Positions 19,150 to 28,286 of a stretch of DNA of 64,000 nucleotides are shown here, one piece after another. Origin of the DNA: an uncultured Bacteroidales bacterium (lineage in GTDB: Bacteria > Bacteroidota > Bacteroidia > Bacteroidales > Barnesiellaceae). The stretch is taken from contig CASFYQ010000007.1 of the NCBI GenBank assembly GCA_949298955.1, positions 62,001-126,000 on the forward strand. Direction: 5' to 3'. The position numbers and the translations under genes were made by a program. Each line of letters opens with the position of its first letter. Positions within the stretch are counted from its first letter, which is position 1. The notes below the pieces were generated by a model that worked only from the letters and a program-made list of their open reading frames with translations, had not been told where the DNA came from and ran no database searches.

Positions 19150-20400
19150 ATGAGCAACGACATTTCAGAAAAACAGTCCATACTTTTTACTCCGGCCTCG
19201 ATAGGGCCCATTACGCTGCGCAATCGCACCATTCGCTCGGCCGCTTTCGAGGGAATGTGCGAGCACAACGCTCCCACTCAAAAACTGTATGACTACCACC
19301 GCAGTGTAGCCGCCGGCGGCATAGGTATGACCACTCTCGCTTACGCCTCGGTTACCCGCAACGGACTCTCATTCAAGACCCAGTTGTGGATGCGTCCCGA
19401 AATCGTCGACCCGCTGCGCCGCATCACCGATGCCATTCACGCCGAAGGAGCCAAGGCTTCGATTCAGTTGGGACACTGTGGCAATATGTCGCATCGCAGC
19501 ACGGCCGGACAAATACCCATATCGGCCTCGTCGGGCTTCAACCTCTACTCACCGACCATCATGCGGGGCATGCACAAAGACGAAATCGAAGCAATGGCCC
19601 GAGCTTTCGGCGAGGCTGTCAACAATGCCCGCGATGCCGGATTCGACGCCGTAGAAATCCACGCCGGGCACGGCTACCTTATCAGCCAGTTCCTATCGCC
19701 CTACACCAACCACCGCCGCGACGAATTTGGCGGCTCGCTCGATAACCGCATGCGGTTCATGCGCATGTGCATGGAGCAAGTGATGAAAGCGGCCGGCAAC
19801 GACATGGCGGTCATCGTCAAGACCAATATGCGCGACGGATTCAAAGGTGGTATCGAAATCGACGAAGGACTCATCATCGCCCGAGAACTCGAACAACTGG
19901 GAGCTCATGCCCTCGTGTTGAGTGGAGGCTTCGTGAGCAAAGCCCCCATGTATGTCATGCGAGGCGAGATGCCTATCACCACCCTCACCTACTACATGAA
20001 GACTTTGTGGCTCAAATATGGTGTAAAACTGGCCGGACGGTTTATGATTCCCAAAGTGCCCTTCCGCGAGGCCTATTTCCTCGACGATGCCATCAAGTTC
20101 CGCGAAACCTTGAAACTCCCCCTCATCTATGTGGGCGGACTGGTCTCGCGCGACTCTATCGAAAAGGTACTCGACCACGGTTTTGAATTTGTGCAAATGG
20201 GGCGTGCTCTCATCAACGAACCCGACTTTGTCAATCGCATGAAAAACGAAGGCGAACAACGCTGCGGCTGCGATCATACCAACTATTGCATCGCCCGCAT
20301 GTATTCCATCGATATGGCTTGCCACAAACACCTCGAAGGGCAACTTCCCCCTTGTATTGTCAAAGAAATAGAACGGATACACCGCAATGACCCGCAATAA
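19150..20400 (+). CDS. Old-Yellow-type NADH:flavin oxidoreductase, candidate steroid 5-beta/delta-4 reductase
   Basis: FMN TIM-barrel enzyme of 416 residues. LFTPASIGPITLRNRTIRSA, IQLGHCGNMSHR, EIHAGHGYLISQFLSPYTNH (about 170-189) and EFGGSLDNRMRF are the standard OYE/2-enoate reductase motifs. Unlike BaiCD-type enzymes it stops after the barrel and lacks the C-terminal FAD/NADH domain, but it keeps a cysteine set (RCGCDHTNYC, about 371-380, then MACHKH) in the place where longer relatives hold a 4Fe-4S cluster. Its position right after the 5-alpha-reductase suggests it is the 5-beta-reductase of a bile-acid/steroid cluster. It could instead act as a delta-4 or delta-1 reductase. Confidence 0.82.
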   Translation: MSNDISEKQSILFTPASIGPITLRNRTIRSAAFEGMCEHNAPTQKLYDYHRSVAAGGIGMTTLAYASVTRNGLSFKTQLWMRPEIVDPLRRITDAIHAEGAKASIQLGHCGNMSHRSTAGQIPISASSGFNLYSPTIMRGMHKDEIEAMARAFGEAVNNARDAGFDAVEIHAGHGYLISQFLSPYTNHRRDEFGGSLDNRMRFMRMCMEQVMKAAGNDMAVIVKTNMRDGFKGGIEIDEGLIIARELEQLGAHALVLSGGFVSKAPMYVMRGEMPITTLTYYMKTLWLKYGVKLAGRFMIPKVPFREAYFLDDAIKFRETLKLPLIYVGGLVSRDSIEKVLDHGFEFVQMGRALINEPDFVNRMKNEGEQRCGCDHTNYCIARMYSIDMACHKHLEGQLPPCIVKEIERIHRNDPQ

Positions 20401-21184
20401 AGACCTTTCGCCTTGCACAGCTCTCGTCACCGGTGCCAGTTCGGGCATCGGGCTCGAATTTTCCCGTCAGTTGGCCGCCTGGGGTGCCGCCCTCGTAATG
20501 GTGAGTATCGACCAAGATGACCTCGACCGCGAAGCGGCCCGCATAGCCAACACTTACCGAGTGCCGGTAGATACGTGCTGTATGGACCTGGCCCGCACCG
20601 AAACAGCCGACGAGCTATACCGCTACTGCCAGAAAAAGGGACTGCAAATCGATATTCTCATCAACAACGCCGGTATCTTTGCCTTCAAAGAGGTTATTCG
20701 CACCGACCCGAACAAAATCGAAACCATGCTTCAGCTACATATGGGCACCGTGACCCGCCTCTCGCGCCTCTTCGCCACCGATATGTGCGAGCGGCACTGC
20801 GGCTATCTGCTCAACATGTCGTCGCTCTCGTGCTGGACACCCTACCCCGGCATCGCCCTCTACACGGCTACCAAAGCCTACATACGGGTATTTACACGAG
20901 CCTTGGCCTGCGAACTGCACGACTATGGCGTCCATGCCACCGTCGTATGCCCCGGCGGAGTCGCCACCGGTCTCTACGGCCTACCGCCCCGATTGCTGAA
21001 ATTAGGAGTACAACTGGGTATACTCATGACCCCCGAACGCCTCGTGCGCAAGTCGCTCAACGCCCTCTTCCGAGGGAAAAAACAACTCATTCCCGGGTTC
21101 TTCAACCGGCTGCTCATACCGTTGGCCGCCGTCATGCCCACCCGGATTCGTCTCATAGTCAAACACCGCATGCTCGATGAATAA
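20387..21184 (+). CDS. Short-chain dehydrogenase, candidate hydroxysteroid dehydrogenase
   Basis: Classical SDR of 265 residues: cofactor loop TGASSGIG (15-22), INNAG (92-96) and catalytic Ser146, Tyr159, Lys163 (YTATK). The C-terminal 60 residues are hydrophobic and basic (LLKLGVQLGILMTPERLVRK; FFNRLLIPLAAVMPTRIRL), as in the 17-beta-HSD12/DltE-like SDRs, suggesting membrane association. It overlaps the flavin reductase by 14 bases, so translation is coupled. Oxidoreduction of a steroid 3- or 17-position hydroxyl is inferred from context. Confidence 0.8.
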   Translation: MTRNKDLSPCTALVTGASSGIGLEFSRQLAAWGAALVMVSIDQDDLDREAARIANTYRVPVDTCCMDLARTETADELYRYCQKKGLQIDILINNAGIFAFKEVIRTDPNKIETMLQLHMGTVTRLSRLFATDMCERHCGYLLNMSSLSCWTPYPGIALYTATKAYIRVFTRALACELHDYGVHATVVCPGGVATGLYGLPPRLLKLGVQLGILMTPERLVRKSLNALFRGKKQLIPGFFNRLLIPLAAVMPTRIRLIVKHRMLDE

Positions 21185-22046
21185 AGAGTATTACATCATT
21201 ACCGGTGCCAACGGCAGTATAGGCCAAGCCCTCACCGAGGCTATCGCAGCGCAGGGCCACGCCGTGATTATGGCCTGCCGCAACCTGACCAAAGCGCAAC
21301 CTGTGCAACAGCGGATTATCGAGAAGACCGGCAACTCCGACATCACCCTGCTACCGCTCGACCTCGCTTCGTTTGCCTCGATTATACGCTTTTCAGAGCA
21401 TCTGTCGCAAGAATCTGTCACGATACAGGCTCTCCTCAACAATGCCGGAGTTATGAACCAGCATTTCAGCCAAACGACCGACGGGTTCGAGTCGACCATC
21501 GGTGTCAACTACATAGGAACCGTATTGCTCACCCGATTGCTACTACCGCTCATGCACCCCGGCAGCCGCATCGTCACCACCACCTCGCTCACCCGATTCA
21601 TCGGGAAAATCGACGAGACTTTCTTTTCCGACACTCCTCACAGTTACAAACGGTTCGATGCTTACAGCAAGTCGAAACTCGCTCTCACCCTCTACACTGC
21701 CCGGCTGGCCCAAGAGTTGCGTCCCCGTGGCATTTGGGTCAATGCCTCCGACCCCGGCATCGTCGATACCGATATGATTACCATGCACTCGTGGGTAGAC
21801 CCGCTGGCCAACCGTTTTTTCCGACCTTTCATCAGCTCTCCGCAAGAGGGGGCTGCCGGCGCTCTCTTTGCCGCCACCAAGCCCGAAGCCTACGGAATTA
21901 CCGGCGAGATATTCAAAAAACAAAGACACACCCCAATCTCGCCCCGACTCATACATGAACCACGCTCCTTGTGGCTATACAACGAGACCGGGAAAAGAAT
22001 TACCGAGATACTCGCCAAACAGTCGTCTCATGCGCCTAAAACATAA
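21177..22046 (+). CDS. Second short-chain dehydrogenase, retinol/steroid-dehydrogenase-like
   Basis: SDR of 289 residues with TGANGSIG (9-16), LNNAG (87-91) and the Tyr163/Lys167 pair (YSKSK). Its layout, with the SRIVTTTSLTRFIGKID segment and late GEIFKKQRHTPISPRL tail, is closer to retinol-dehydrogenase/WWOX-like SDRs than to the preceding gene, so the two are not recent duplicates. It overlaps the previous gene by 8 bases and ends the operon. It may supply a second hydroxysteroid dehydrogenase of different regio- or stereospecificity. Confidence 0.78.
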   Translation: MNKEYYIITGANGSIGQALTEAIAAQGHAVIMACRNLTKAQPVQQRIIEKTGNSDITLLPLDLASFASIIRFSEHLSQESVTIQALLNNAGVMNQHFSQTTDGFESTIGVNYIGTVLLTRLLLPLMHPGSRIVTTTSLTRFIGKIDETFFSDTPHSYKRFDAYSKSKLALTLYTARLAQELRPRGIWVNASDPGIVDTDMITMHSWVDPLANRFFRPFISSPQEGAAGALFAATKPEAYGITGEIFKKQRHTPISPRLIHEPRSLWLYNETGKRITEILAKQSSHAPKT

Positions 22047-22360
22047 AATTACACAACATATATGTTTTCTTATTAACGCCCGGTAAAAGCTCCTTCAAGG
22101 GCTTTCGCGACCGACAAAACATGATAATGGGGTGACAATTATTTAGATAGGCTCTATTCAAGAAATCGGAACGGGAGTAAAAAAGCCGCAACAAAAGGCT
22201 ACAAAAGCATTTATAAAGGCTCGGAACCCGCAATTTAATTTTGTTTTTCCATCTGAAAGCACTACCTTTACCCCCGCATTCGAAAAAACACGGCAAATCC
22301 CCGCCAATAAAAGGGGAAATGCCAACAAGAGAAAAAAATTTTTTATTGCATATTTGCACA

Positions 22361-22446
22361 GTTCCGCCGGAAATAACAACGATGTGAATCGTTATACTAT
22401 CAGTCCCCTTTTTTATGATATCGAGATCCCGGCGGAACTTTCTTTT
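22361..22446 (+). other. Long-range inverted repeat in the 680-base gap before fba
   Basis: GTTCCGCCGG (22361-22370) pairs perfectly with CCGGCGGAAC (22429-22438) and is followed by TTTCTTTTT. Between the arms lies a small AACGA/TCGTT hairpin. This could be a terminator for the SDR operon or a short structured RNA. The rest of 22047-22660 shows nothing else I can support. Confidence 0.35.
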
Positions 22447-22660
22447 TAAATCCTCCCGACTTATCCCGGCTTCAAATTTGTCAAGGACTCCCCGCTGCAT
22501 TCCGCAAAAGCACATGAGCCATGCGGCCTTTGGGCTCCCGTTCCACCCCTTGCTCGCACCTCGCGTGACATCTTCCCGCCATTCCGAGTCTCGATGCGGA
22601 GTTCGCCCACAACAAAATATACCGGTCATACGCCTCAACACGGAATGAAACGGGCATAAA

Positions 22661-22701
22661 AAAGGGACTGCGCAGCCCATATGAAATGACTGCGCAGCCC
22701 T
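22661..22701 (-). terminator. Terminator after fba
   Basis: Two near-copies of ACTGCGCAGCCC can pair (the core CTGCGCAG is itself palindromic), giving an 11-bp stem with one bulge followed by CCCTTTTTT on the minus strand. Confidence 0.7.
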
Positions 22702-22726
22702 CTATTTTAACTTATCGAACTATCGA

Positions 22727-23725
22727 TTAAAGTTTGCCGGCGCTACCCAATACGTTCTCGATTTTGTGAACGTAGAGTTTCTCCATGTTGTCACGAGCCG
22801 GACCCAAGTATTTACGAGGATCGAACTCGGCGGGTTTCGTAGCGAATACCTCGCGGATAGCAGCGGTCATAGCCAGACGGCTGTCGGAGTCGATGTTGAT
22901 TTTGCAAACGGCCGATTTGGCAGCTTTACGCAATTCCTCTTCGGGGATACCGATAGCAGCGTCGAGTTTACCGCCGTATTTGTTGATTGTGTCAACCTCT
23001 TCTTGGGGAACCGACGAAGAACCGTGCAGTACGATGGGGAAGCCGGGGAGTTTCTCCATAACGGCGTCGAGAACATCGAATGCCAAGGGAGGAGGAACCA
23101 AGCGGCCCGTAGCGGGGTCAACGTGGCATTGTTCGGGTTTGAACTTGTAGGCACCGTGCGAAGTACCAATCGAGATAGCCAGCGAGTCGCAGCCCGTGCG
23201 GTGTGCGAAGTCGATAACCTCCTCGGGGTTGGTATAAGTGTGGTGTTCGGCCGATACCTCGTCTTCAACACCGGCAAGAACGCCCAGCTCACCTTCAACC
23301 GTTACATCGAACTGGTGTGCATAGTCAACCACTTTCTTCGTGAGAGCAACATTCTCCTCATAAGGCAGGTGAGAACCGTCGATCATCACCGACGAGAAGC
23401 CCATGTCGATACACGATTTACACAATTCGAACGAATCGCCGTGGTCGAGGTGCAACACGATTTGAGGATGTTCGCAACCCAACTCTTTGGCATATTCTAC
23501 AGCACCTTGTGCCATATAACGGAGCAAAGTTTGGTTGGCATAGTTACGAGCGCCTTTCGATACTTGCAGAATCACAGGCGATTTTGTTTCTACGGCTGCT
23601 TTAATAATGGCCTGCAACTGTTCCATATTGTTGAAATTGAATGCAGGGATAGCATATCCGCCTTTGATAGCCTTGGCAAACATCTCTCTGGTGTTTACCA
23701 ATCCTAATTCTTTGTAGCTTACCAT
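22727..23725 (-). CDS. fba: Class II fructose-bisphosphate aldolase
   Basis: Zinc-dependent glycolytic/gluconeogenic aldolase of 332 residues. It shows the class II pattern AIPAFNFNNMEQLQAII, IVLHLDHGDSFELCKSCIDMGFSSVMID, VEGELGVLAG, SISIGTSHGAYK-like (LAISIGTSHGAYK) and VLHGSSSVP. It is a single-gene unit with its own TATCTTTG promoter (23760-23767) and a good terminator. Confidence 0.97.
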   Translation of the reverse strand: MVSYKELGLVNTREMFAKAIKGGYAIPAFNFNNMEQLQAIIKAAVETKSPVILQVSKGARNYANQTLLRYMAQGAVEYAKELGCEHPQIVLHLDHGDSFELCKSCIDMGFSSVMIDGSHLPYEENVALTKKVVDYAHQFDVTVEGELGVLAGVEDEVSAEHHTYTNPEEVIDFAHRTGCDSLAISIGTSHGAYKFKPEQCHVDPATGRLVPPPLAFDVLDAVMEKLPGFPIVLHGSSSVPQEEVDTINKYGGKLDAAIGIPEEELRKAAKSAVCKINIDSDSRLAMTAAIREVFATKPAEFDPRKYLGPARDNMEKLYVHKIENVLGSAGKL

Positions 23726-23759
23726 CTTATTATAAATTATAGGTTAGTAAATTCTACTG

Positions 23760-23767
23760 CAAAGATA
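23760..23767 (-). promoter_or_regulatory. -7 element of fba
   Basis: TATCTTTG on the minus strand, 35 bases before the ATG. The rest of the 300-base gap to speA shows no feature I can support. Confidence 0.65.
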
Positions 23768-24033
23768 AGCATTTTTGGCGACTACCTCTATTAACAGAGC
23801 TAAAAAACACACTCCCGATTCACTTTTTTACAAAATTCATCAAGCCCGTTTTCGCAACGCACCGCCGCTTGTATTGCATATTCTTGCAGAAAAAGTGCCG
23901 CTTATGCAACCGTGCAGACACTCTCCCTGCAAATACTGCATTTTACGCCCCTTTCTATTTCATCTATTCAATTATTATCCGTACTTTTGTTCACCGTATA
24001 TTTTTTATATATCATTCAATCTGTTTATAAAAA

Positions 24034-25932
24034 ATGAGAAAATGGCGTATCGAGGACTCCGCCGAACTGTATAACATCAACGGTTGGGGCCTGAAATATT
24101 TTTCAATCAACGAGAAAGGACACGTGTCGGTCACTCCGCGTGAGGGCTACGCTTCGGTCGACCTGAAAGATCTGATGGACGAGCTGCAAGTACGCGACGT
24201 AACAGCTCCCGTATTGTTGCGTTTCCCCGACATTCTCGACAACCGCATCGAGAAAATATCGAAATGTTTCCAACAAGCAGCCGACGAATATGGCTACACG
24301 GCCAAAAACTTTATCATCTACCCCATCAAGGTAAACCAGATGAGGCCGGTGGTCGAAGAAATCGTAAGCCACGGCAAGAAATTCAACATCGGTCTGGAAG
24401 CAGGCTCCAAACCCGAACTGCATGCCGTGCTGGCTATCAACACCGACAAAAACTCGCTCATCATCTGCAACGGCTACAAGGACGAAAACTATATCGAGCT
24501 GGCTCTCCTTGCCCAAAAGATGGGAAGACGCATCTTTCTCGTCGTCGAGAAACTGAACGAGCTGAAACTGATTGCCGACATTTCAAAACGGCTGAAAATA
24601 CGTCCCAATATCGGTATCCGCATCAAACTGGCCAGCTCGGGCAGCGGCAAGTGGGAAGAGAGCGGCGGCGACGGCAGCAAGTTCGGGCTAAATTCCAGCG
24701 AACTGCTCGATGCCCTCGATTTTCTGGAAAGAGCCAAAATGGCCGACTGCCTCAAACTGATTCATTTCCACATCGGTAGCCAAATTACCAAAATACGTCG
24801 CATCAAGAATGCACTCAAAGAGGCTTCGCAATTTTACGTGCAGCTCCAAAACATGGGCTTCAACGTAGAATTTGTCGATATTGGCGGCGGCCTGGGCGTC
24901 GACTACGACGGCACTCGCTCCTCGTCGAGCGAAAGCAGCATGAACTACTCGATACAAGAGTATGTAAATGACTCTGTATCGGCATTGGTCGATGCTTGCA
25001 TAAAGAACAACCTGCCCCAGCCCAACATCATCACCGAATCGGGGCGCTCGCTTACCGCCCACCACTCGGTGCTGGTATTCGAAGTGCTCGAAACCGCCTC
25101 TCTCCCGATTTGGGACGAAAAAGAAGAGCTGGGCGATAGCCCCCACGAACTGGCCGACGAACTCTACAAAATCTGGGACAACATAAACCAGCCCCGATTG
25201 CTGGAATCGTGGCACGACGCCTTGCAAATTCGAGAAGAAGCCCTCGACCTTTTCGGCTTAGGGCTGCTCGACCTGCGCACCCGGGCCCAAATCGAACAGC
25301 TATTCTGGTCGGTAGCCCGCGAGGTGAGCGAGATTGCCTCGGACATGAAACACGCTCCCGAGGAGTTGCGCAAAATCTCAAAACTGTTGCCCGACAAATA
25401 TTTCTGTAATTTCTCGCTCTTCCAATCGTTGCCCGACTCGTGGTCGATTGACCAGCTGTTCCCCATCATGCCCATCAGCCGGCTCGACGAACGGCCCGAC
25501 CGCACGGCTACGATACAGGATATCACGTGCGACTCCGACGGCAAGATCAACAATTTCATCTCGCCCCACGGGTCCAACTCGCACCTGTCCGTGCACGCCC
25601 TCAACAACAAGGAACCCTATTATATAGGTGTATTCCTGGTGGGGGCCTATCAAGAGATTTTGGGAGACATGCACAACCTCTTCGGCGACACCAACGCCGT
25701 ACACGTGAGCGTATATAAAGACCGTTATGAAATAGATCAGGTTATCGACGGCGAAACCGTGGCCGAGGTGCTCGACTACGTGCAATTTTCGCCCAAGAAA
25801 CTGGTGCGCAGCGTAGAAACATGGGTGACCTCGTCGATGAAAGCGGGTATCATCACGCCCGAAGAGGGACGCGAATTTCTCTCGAACTACCGTTCGGGTC
25901 TCTACGGATATACCTATCTCGAAAACGACTAA
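24034..25932 (+). CDS. speA: Biosynthetic arginine decarboxylase
   Basis: PLP enzyme converting arginine to agmatine in the polyamine pathway. The 632-residue length and motifs fit SpeA: the PLP lysine in IIYPIKVNQ (Lys99), LIICNGYKDENYI, LIHFHIGSQ, FVDIGGGLGVDYDGT and ITESGRSLTAHHSVL. The N-terminus WRIEDSAELYNINGWGLKYF is also typical. It appears monocistronic; a strong inverted repeat lies between it and truA. Confidence 0.97.
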   Translation: MRKWRIEDSAELYNINGWGLKYFSINEKGHVSVTPREGYASVDLKDLMDELQVRDVTAPVLLRFPDILDNRIEKISKCFQQAADEYGYTAKNFIIYPIKVNQMRPVVEEIVSHGKKFNIGLEAGSKPELHAVLAINTDKNSLIICNGYKDENYIELALLAQKMGRRIFLVVEKLNELKLIADISKRLKIRPNIGIRIKLASSGSGKWEESGGDGSKFGLNSSELLDALDFLERAKMADCLKLIHFHIGSQITKIRRIKNALKEASQFYVQLQNMGFNVEFVDIGGGLGVDYDGTRSSSSESSMNYSIQEYVNDSVSALVDACIKNNLPQPNIITESGRSLTAHHSVLVFEVLETASLPIWDEKEELGDSPHELADELYKIWDNINQPRLLESWHDALQIREEALDLFGLGLLDLRTRAQIEQLFWSVAREVSEIASDMKHAPEELRKISKLLPDKYFCNFSLFQSLPDSWSIDQLFPIMPISRLDERPDRTATIQDITCDSDGKINNFISPHGSNSHLSVHALNNKEPYYIGVFLVGAYQEILGDMHNLFGDTNAVHVSVYKDRYEIDQVIDGETVAEVLDYVQFSPKKLVRSVETWVTSSMKAGIITPEEGREFLSNYRSGLYGYTYLEND

Positions 25933-25938
25933 CCTGCC

Positions 25939-26016
25939 GGCCGGATTATCGGAAGGAGGAAGACGAGAAAAGAGGACAAAGCGAAAGCCTCACACCTCCC
26001 TTCCGACAATCCGGCC
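25939..26016 (+). terminator. 18-bp inverted repeat between speA and truA
   Basis: GGCCGGATTATCGGAAGG (25939-25956) pairs with CCTTCCGACAATCCGGCC (25999-26016) with a single mismatch and a 42-base loop, ending 15 bases before the truA ATG. The T run is poor, so it may be a terminator, an mRNA 3' stabiliser or a truA leader structure. Confidence 0.45.
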
Positions 26017-26031
26017 TCTATTTCCAATCTT

Positions 26032-26787
26032 ATGCCACGCTATTTCATCTACCTCTCGTTCAATGGCGCCCGATACCACGGCTGGCAAATACAGCCCAAC
26101 GGCATCACCGTACAGGCCGAGCTCGAAAAAGCGCTGGCAACCCTGCTGCGCCACGAGACTCCTGTCACCGGAGCAGGCCGAACCGATGCCGGTGTCAACG
26201 CCCGGCTCATGGTGGCCCATTTCGATACCTCCGAACCGCTCGACAATCCTGCCGAAACAGCCGACCGGCTAAACCGTGTGCTCCCCCCCGACATTGCCGT
26301 ATATGACATACGCCCCGTCATTGCCGATGCCCATAGCCGGTTCGACGCCCTCAGCCGCACCTACAAATACTATCTCATCGACCACAAGTCGCCTTTTCTC
26401 GAAACCTTCGCTTGCCGTTACCGCGGCACTCTCGATTTCGACAAGATGAACAAGGCTGCCGAACAGTTGTACCGATACACCGATTTTACCAGTTTCAGCA
26501 AACTGCACACCGACGTGAAGACCAACAACTGCCGGGTGACTTTCGCCCGTTGGGAACACGAAGGGGAGCAACAGGTATTCACCATCACCGCCGATCGCTT
26601 CCTGCGCAACATGGTGCGCGCCATCGTGGGCACACTGCTCGACGTGGGACGCAACAAACTCTCGGTCGAGGATTTTTGCCGCATCATCGAGCAAAAAGAC
26701 CGCTGTGCCGCCGGCACCTCGGTTCCCGGCAAAGCTCTGTTCCTGCACGACATAGCCTACCCCCACCACCTGTTTCTACCCCGATAA
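26032..26787 (+). CDS. truA: tRNA pseudouridine(38-40) synthase
   Basis: Modifies uridines 38-40 in the tRNA anticodon arm. The 251 residues have the family catalytic block [12 protein letters not shown] (Asp52), [17 protein letters not shown] at the start, SRTYKYYL, and [18 protein letters not shown]. It is followed by a GNAT gene after 11 bases. Confidence 0.97.
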   Translation: MPRYFIYLSFNGARYHGWQIQPNGITVQAELEKALATLLRHETPVTGAGRTDAGVNARLMVAHFDTSEPLDNPAETADRLNRVLPPDIAVYDIRPVIADAHSRFDALSRTYKYYLIDHKSPFLETFACRYRGTLDFDKMNKAAEQLYRYTDFTSFSKLHTDVKTNNCRVTFARWEHEGEQQVFTITADRFLRNMVRAIVGTLLDVGRNKLSVEDFCRIIEQKDRCAAGTSVPGKALFLHDIAYPHHLFLPR

Positions 26788-26798
26788 AGAGCCGCCAC

Positions 26799-27239
26799 GT
26801 GGAGATTAAGCACATCACACACCACAAAAAAGATTTCCTCGACCTGCTGCTGTTGGCCGATGAGAGCGAAGAGATGATTGACCGCTACCTCGACCGGGGT
26901 GAAATGTTTGCCTTGTATGACCAGGGACTGAAAAGTATCTGCGTCGTCACCCGGGAGGGACAAAGACTCTATGAAATCAAAAATCTCGCCACCTACCCGG
27001 CATACCAGCGTCGAGGCTACGCCCGCAAACTCATCGAATACGTGGAGAGACTATATCCCGCCGGGACGACATTGCAAGTAGGCACAGGCGATTCGCCCCT
27101 CACGGTACCCTTTTACGAGCGATGCGGATTCCGCTACTCGCACCGAATACCCGGGTTCTTTGTCCAACACTACCCGCACCCCATCTTCGAGGGAGGCCGA
27201 CAGCTCATCGACATGGTTTATCTAACAAAGGATATTTGA
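26799..27239 (+). CDS. GNAT-family N-acetyltransferase
   Basis: Small acetyltransferase of 146 residues from GTG 26799 (MEIKHITHHKKDFLDLLLLAD). The acetyl-CoA motif A is visible as LATYPAYQRRGYARKLIEYV, and motif B as VPFYERCGFRYSHR. Upstream in-frame codons lie inside truA and encode no domain. The substrate is unknown. It is probably cotranscribed with truA and converges on lgt with only 4 bases between stops. Confidence 0.85.
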   Translation: MEIKHITHHKKDFLDLLLLADESEEMIDRYLDRGEMFALYDQGLKSICVVTREGQRLYEIKNLATYPAYQRRGYARKLIEYVERLYPAGTTLQVGTGDSPLTVPFYERCGFRYSHRIPGFFVQHYPHPIFEGGRQLIDMVYLTKDI

Positions 27240-27243
27240 AAAA

Positions 27244-28107
27244 TCATTTCCGGGTGCTTCTCTGCACACTCCCCGGTCCCCTGCCATCAACGGATTTGTT
27301 CCACCTCGTAATCACAAAATAAAGGCCCAACACCACAAACGGGATACTCAATATCTGCCCCATATCGATAGGCAAACCATATTCAAAGTCGACCTGCCGC
27401 TCTTTGAGGAACTCGATAAAGAAACGGAAAAGGAAGATGAGCGTAATACATAGCCCAAAATAGAAACCCCGGCCGCAACGGTCGCGCCGAGCACATGCAA
27501 TCCACACCATCACCCCAAAAAAGAGAAAATAGGCCAATGACTCATAGAGTTGCGCCGGGTGACGCGGCAGCATATCCACCCGCTCGAAGACAAATGCCCA
27601 AGGCACATCGGCCGGCATGCCGATGATTTCGGAATTCATCAGGTTGGCCAACCTGATGAATCCGGCAGCCACAGGTGCGGCTATGCCCATCATATCGAGA
27701 ATATCGAGGTAGTGTATCTTGGTCTTGCGGCAGAAAAGAGCCAACGCAATAATCAATCCCAACGTGCCCCCGTGGCTCGCCAGGCCCGCGTAACCGGTAA
27801 AACGCCACCCTCCGTCGGGCAGGAAGCGCACCGGCAAAATAATTTCGAGCGGGTGGCTCAGATAATATCCCGGTTCATAAAACAGGCAGTGCCCCAGCCG
27901 TGCCCCGATGAAGATACCCAGGAAACTGTACAGGAAGAGGGTCTGGAACGTATCCAGCGGGAGTCCCTTCAACTTATACAACTTATAGACAACCTGGCAA
28001 CCTGCCCAAATGGCGATGAGCCAAAAAATACTGTACCAACGTATGGCAAAACCCGCTACCGAAAAAAGTTCAGGATTGGGATTCCAATGAATGTATAGCA
28101 ACTCCAT
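27244..28107 (-). CDS. lgt: Prolipoprotein diacylglyceryl transferase
   Basis: Inner-membrane enzyme that adds diacylglycerol to lipobox cysteines. Started at MELLYIHWNPNPEL it has 287 residues and about seven membrane segments. The family motifs are present: IGARLGHCLFYEP, GYAGLASHGGTLG (the catalytic His region), FIRLANLMNSEIIG and RHPAQLYESLAYFLFF. A TATCTTTG promoter lies at 28149-28156. Several lipoproteins in this window would be its clients. Confidence 0.96.
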   Translation of the reverse strand: MELLYIHWNPNPELFSVAGFAIRWYSIFWLIAIWAGCQVVYKLYKLKGLPLDTFQTLFLYSFLGIFIGARLGHCLFYEPGYYLSHPLEIILPVRFLPDGGWRFTGYAGLASHGGTLGLIIALALFCRKTKIHYLDILDMMGIAAPVAAGFIRLANLMNSEIIGMPADVPWAFVFERVDMLPRHPAQLYESLAYFLFFGVMVWIACARRDRCGRGFYFGLCITLIFLFRFFIEFLKERQVDFEYGLPIDMGQILSIPFVVLGLYFVITRWNKSVDGRGPGSVQRSTRK

Positions 28108-28148
28108 AATTTTAATTCTCCATCGCGGCATCATTGCCACAAACAATG

Positions 28149-28156
28149 CAAAGATA
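28149..28156 (-). promoter_or_regulatory. -7 element of lgt
   Basis: TATCTTTG on the minus strand, 42 bases before the lgt ATG. Confidence 0.6.
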
Positions 28157-28204
28157 ACACAAATCTACGTTTGCCCAGATGATACAAACAGAGAAAAGAA
28201 TAAC

Positions 28205-28286
28205 TACCTTTGCACCCGCAATCGCCCGCTCCTTGCGGGGAAAGTCCCCCCGCGCGCCGCAATGTCGGGAAGGGAGTGCGGGCGAT
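28205..28286 (+). ncRNA. Promoter and structured leader of the EamA transporter gene
   Basis: TACCTTTG (28205-28212) is followed at once by a folded block. ATCGCCCGC (28221-28229) pairs perfectly with GCGGGCGAT (28278-28286), extended inward by TCCTT/AAGGGA after a two-base bulge. Inside, GCGGGG-loop-CCCCGC forms a second hairpin. A closed multi-stem structure right at the start of the transcript, 34 bases before the ATG, looks like a riboswitch or protein-binding leader. I cannot match it to a known class. Confidence 0.45.
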
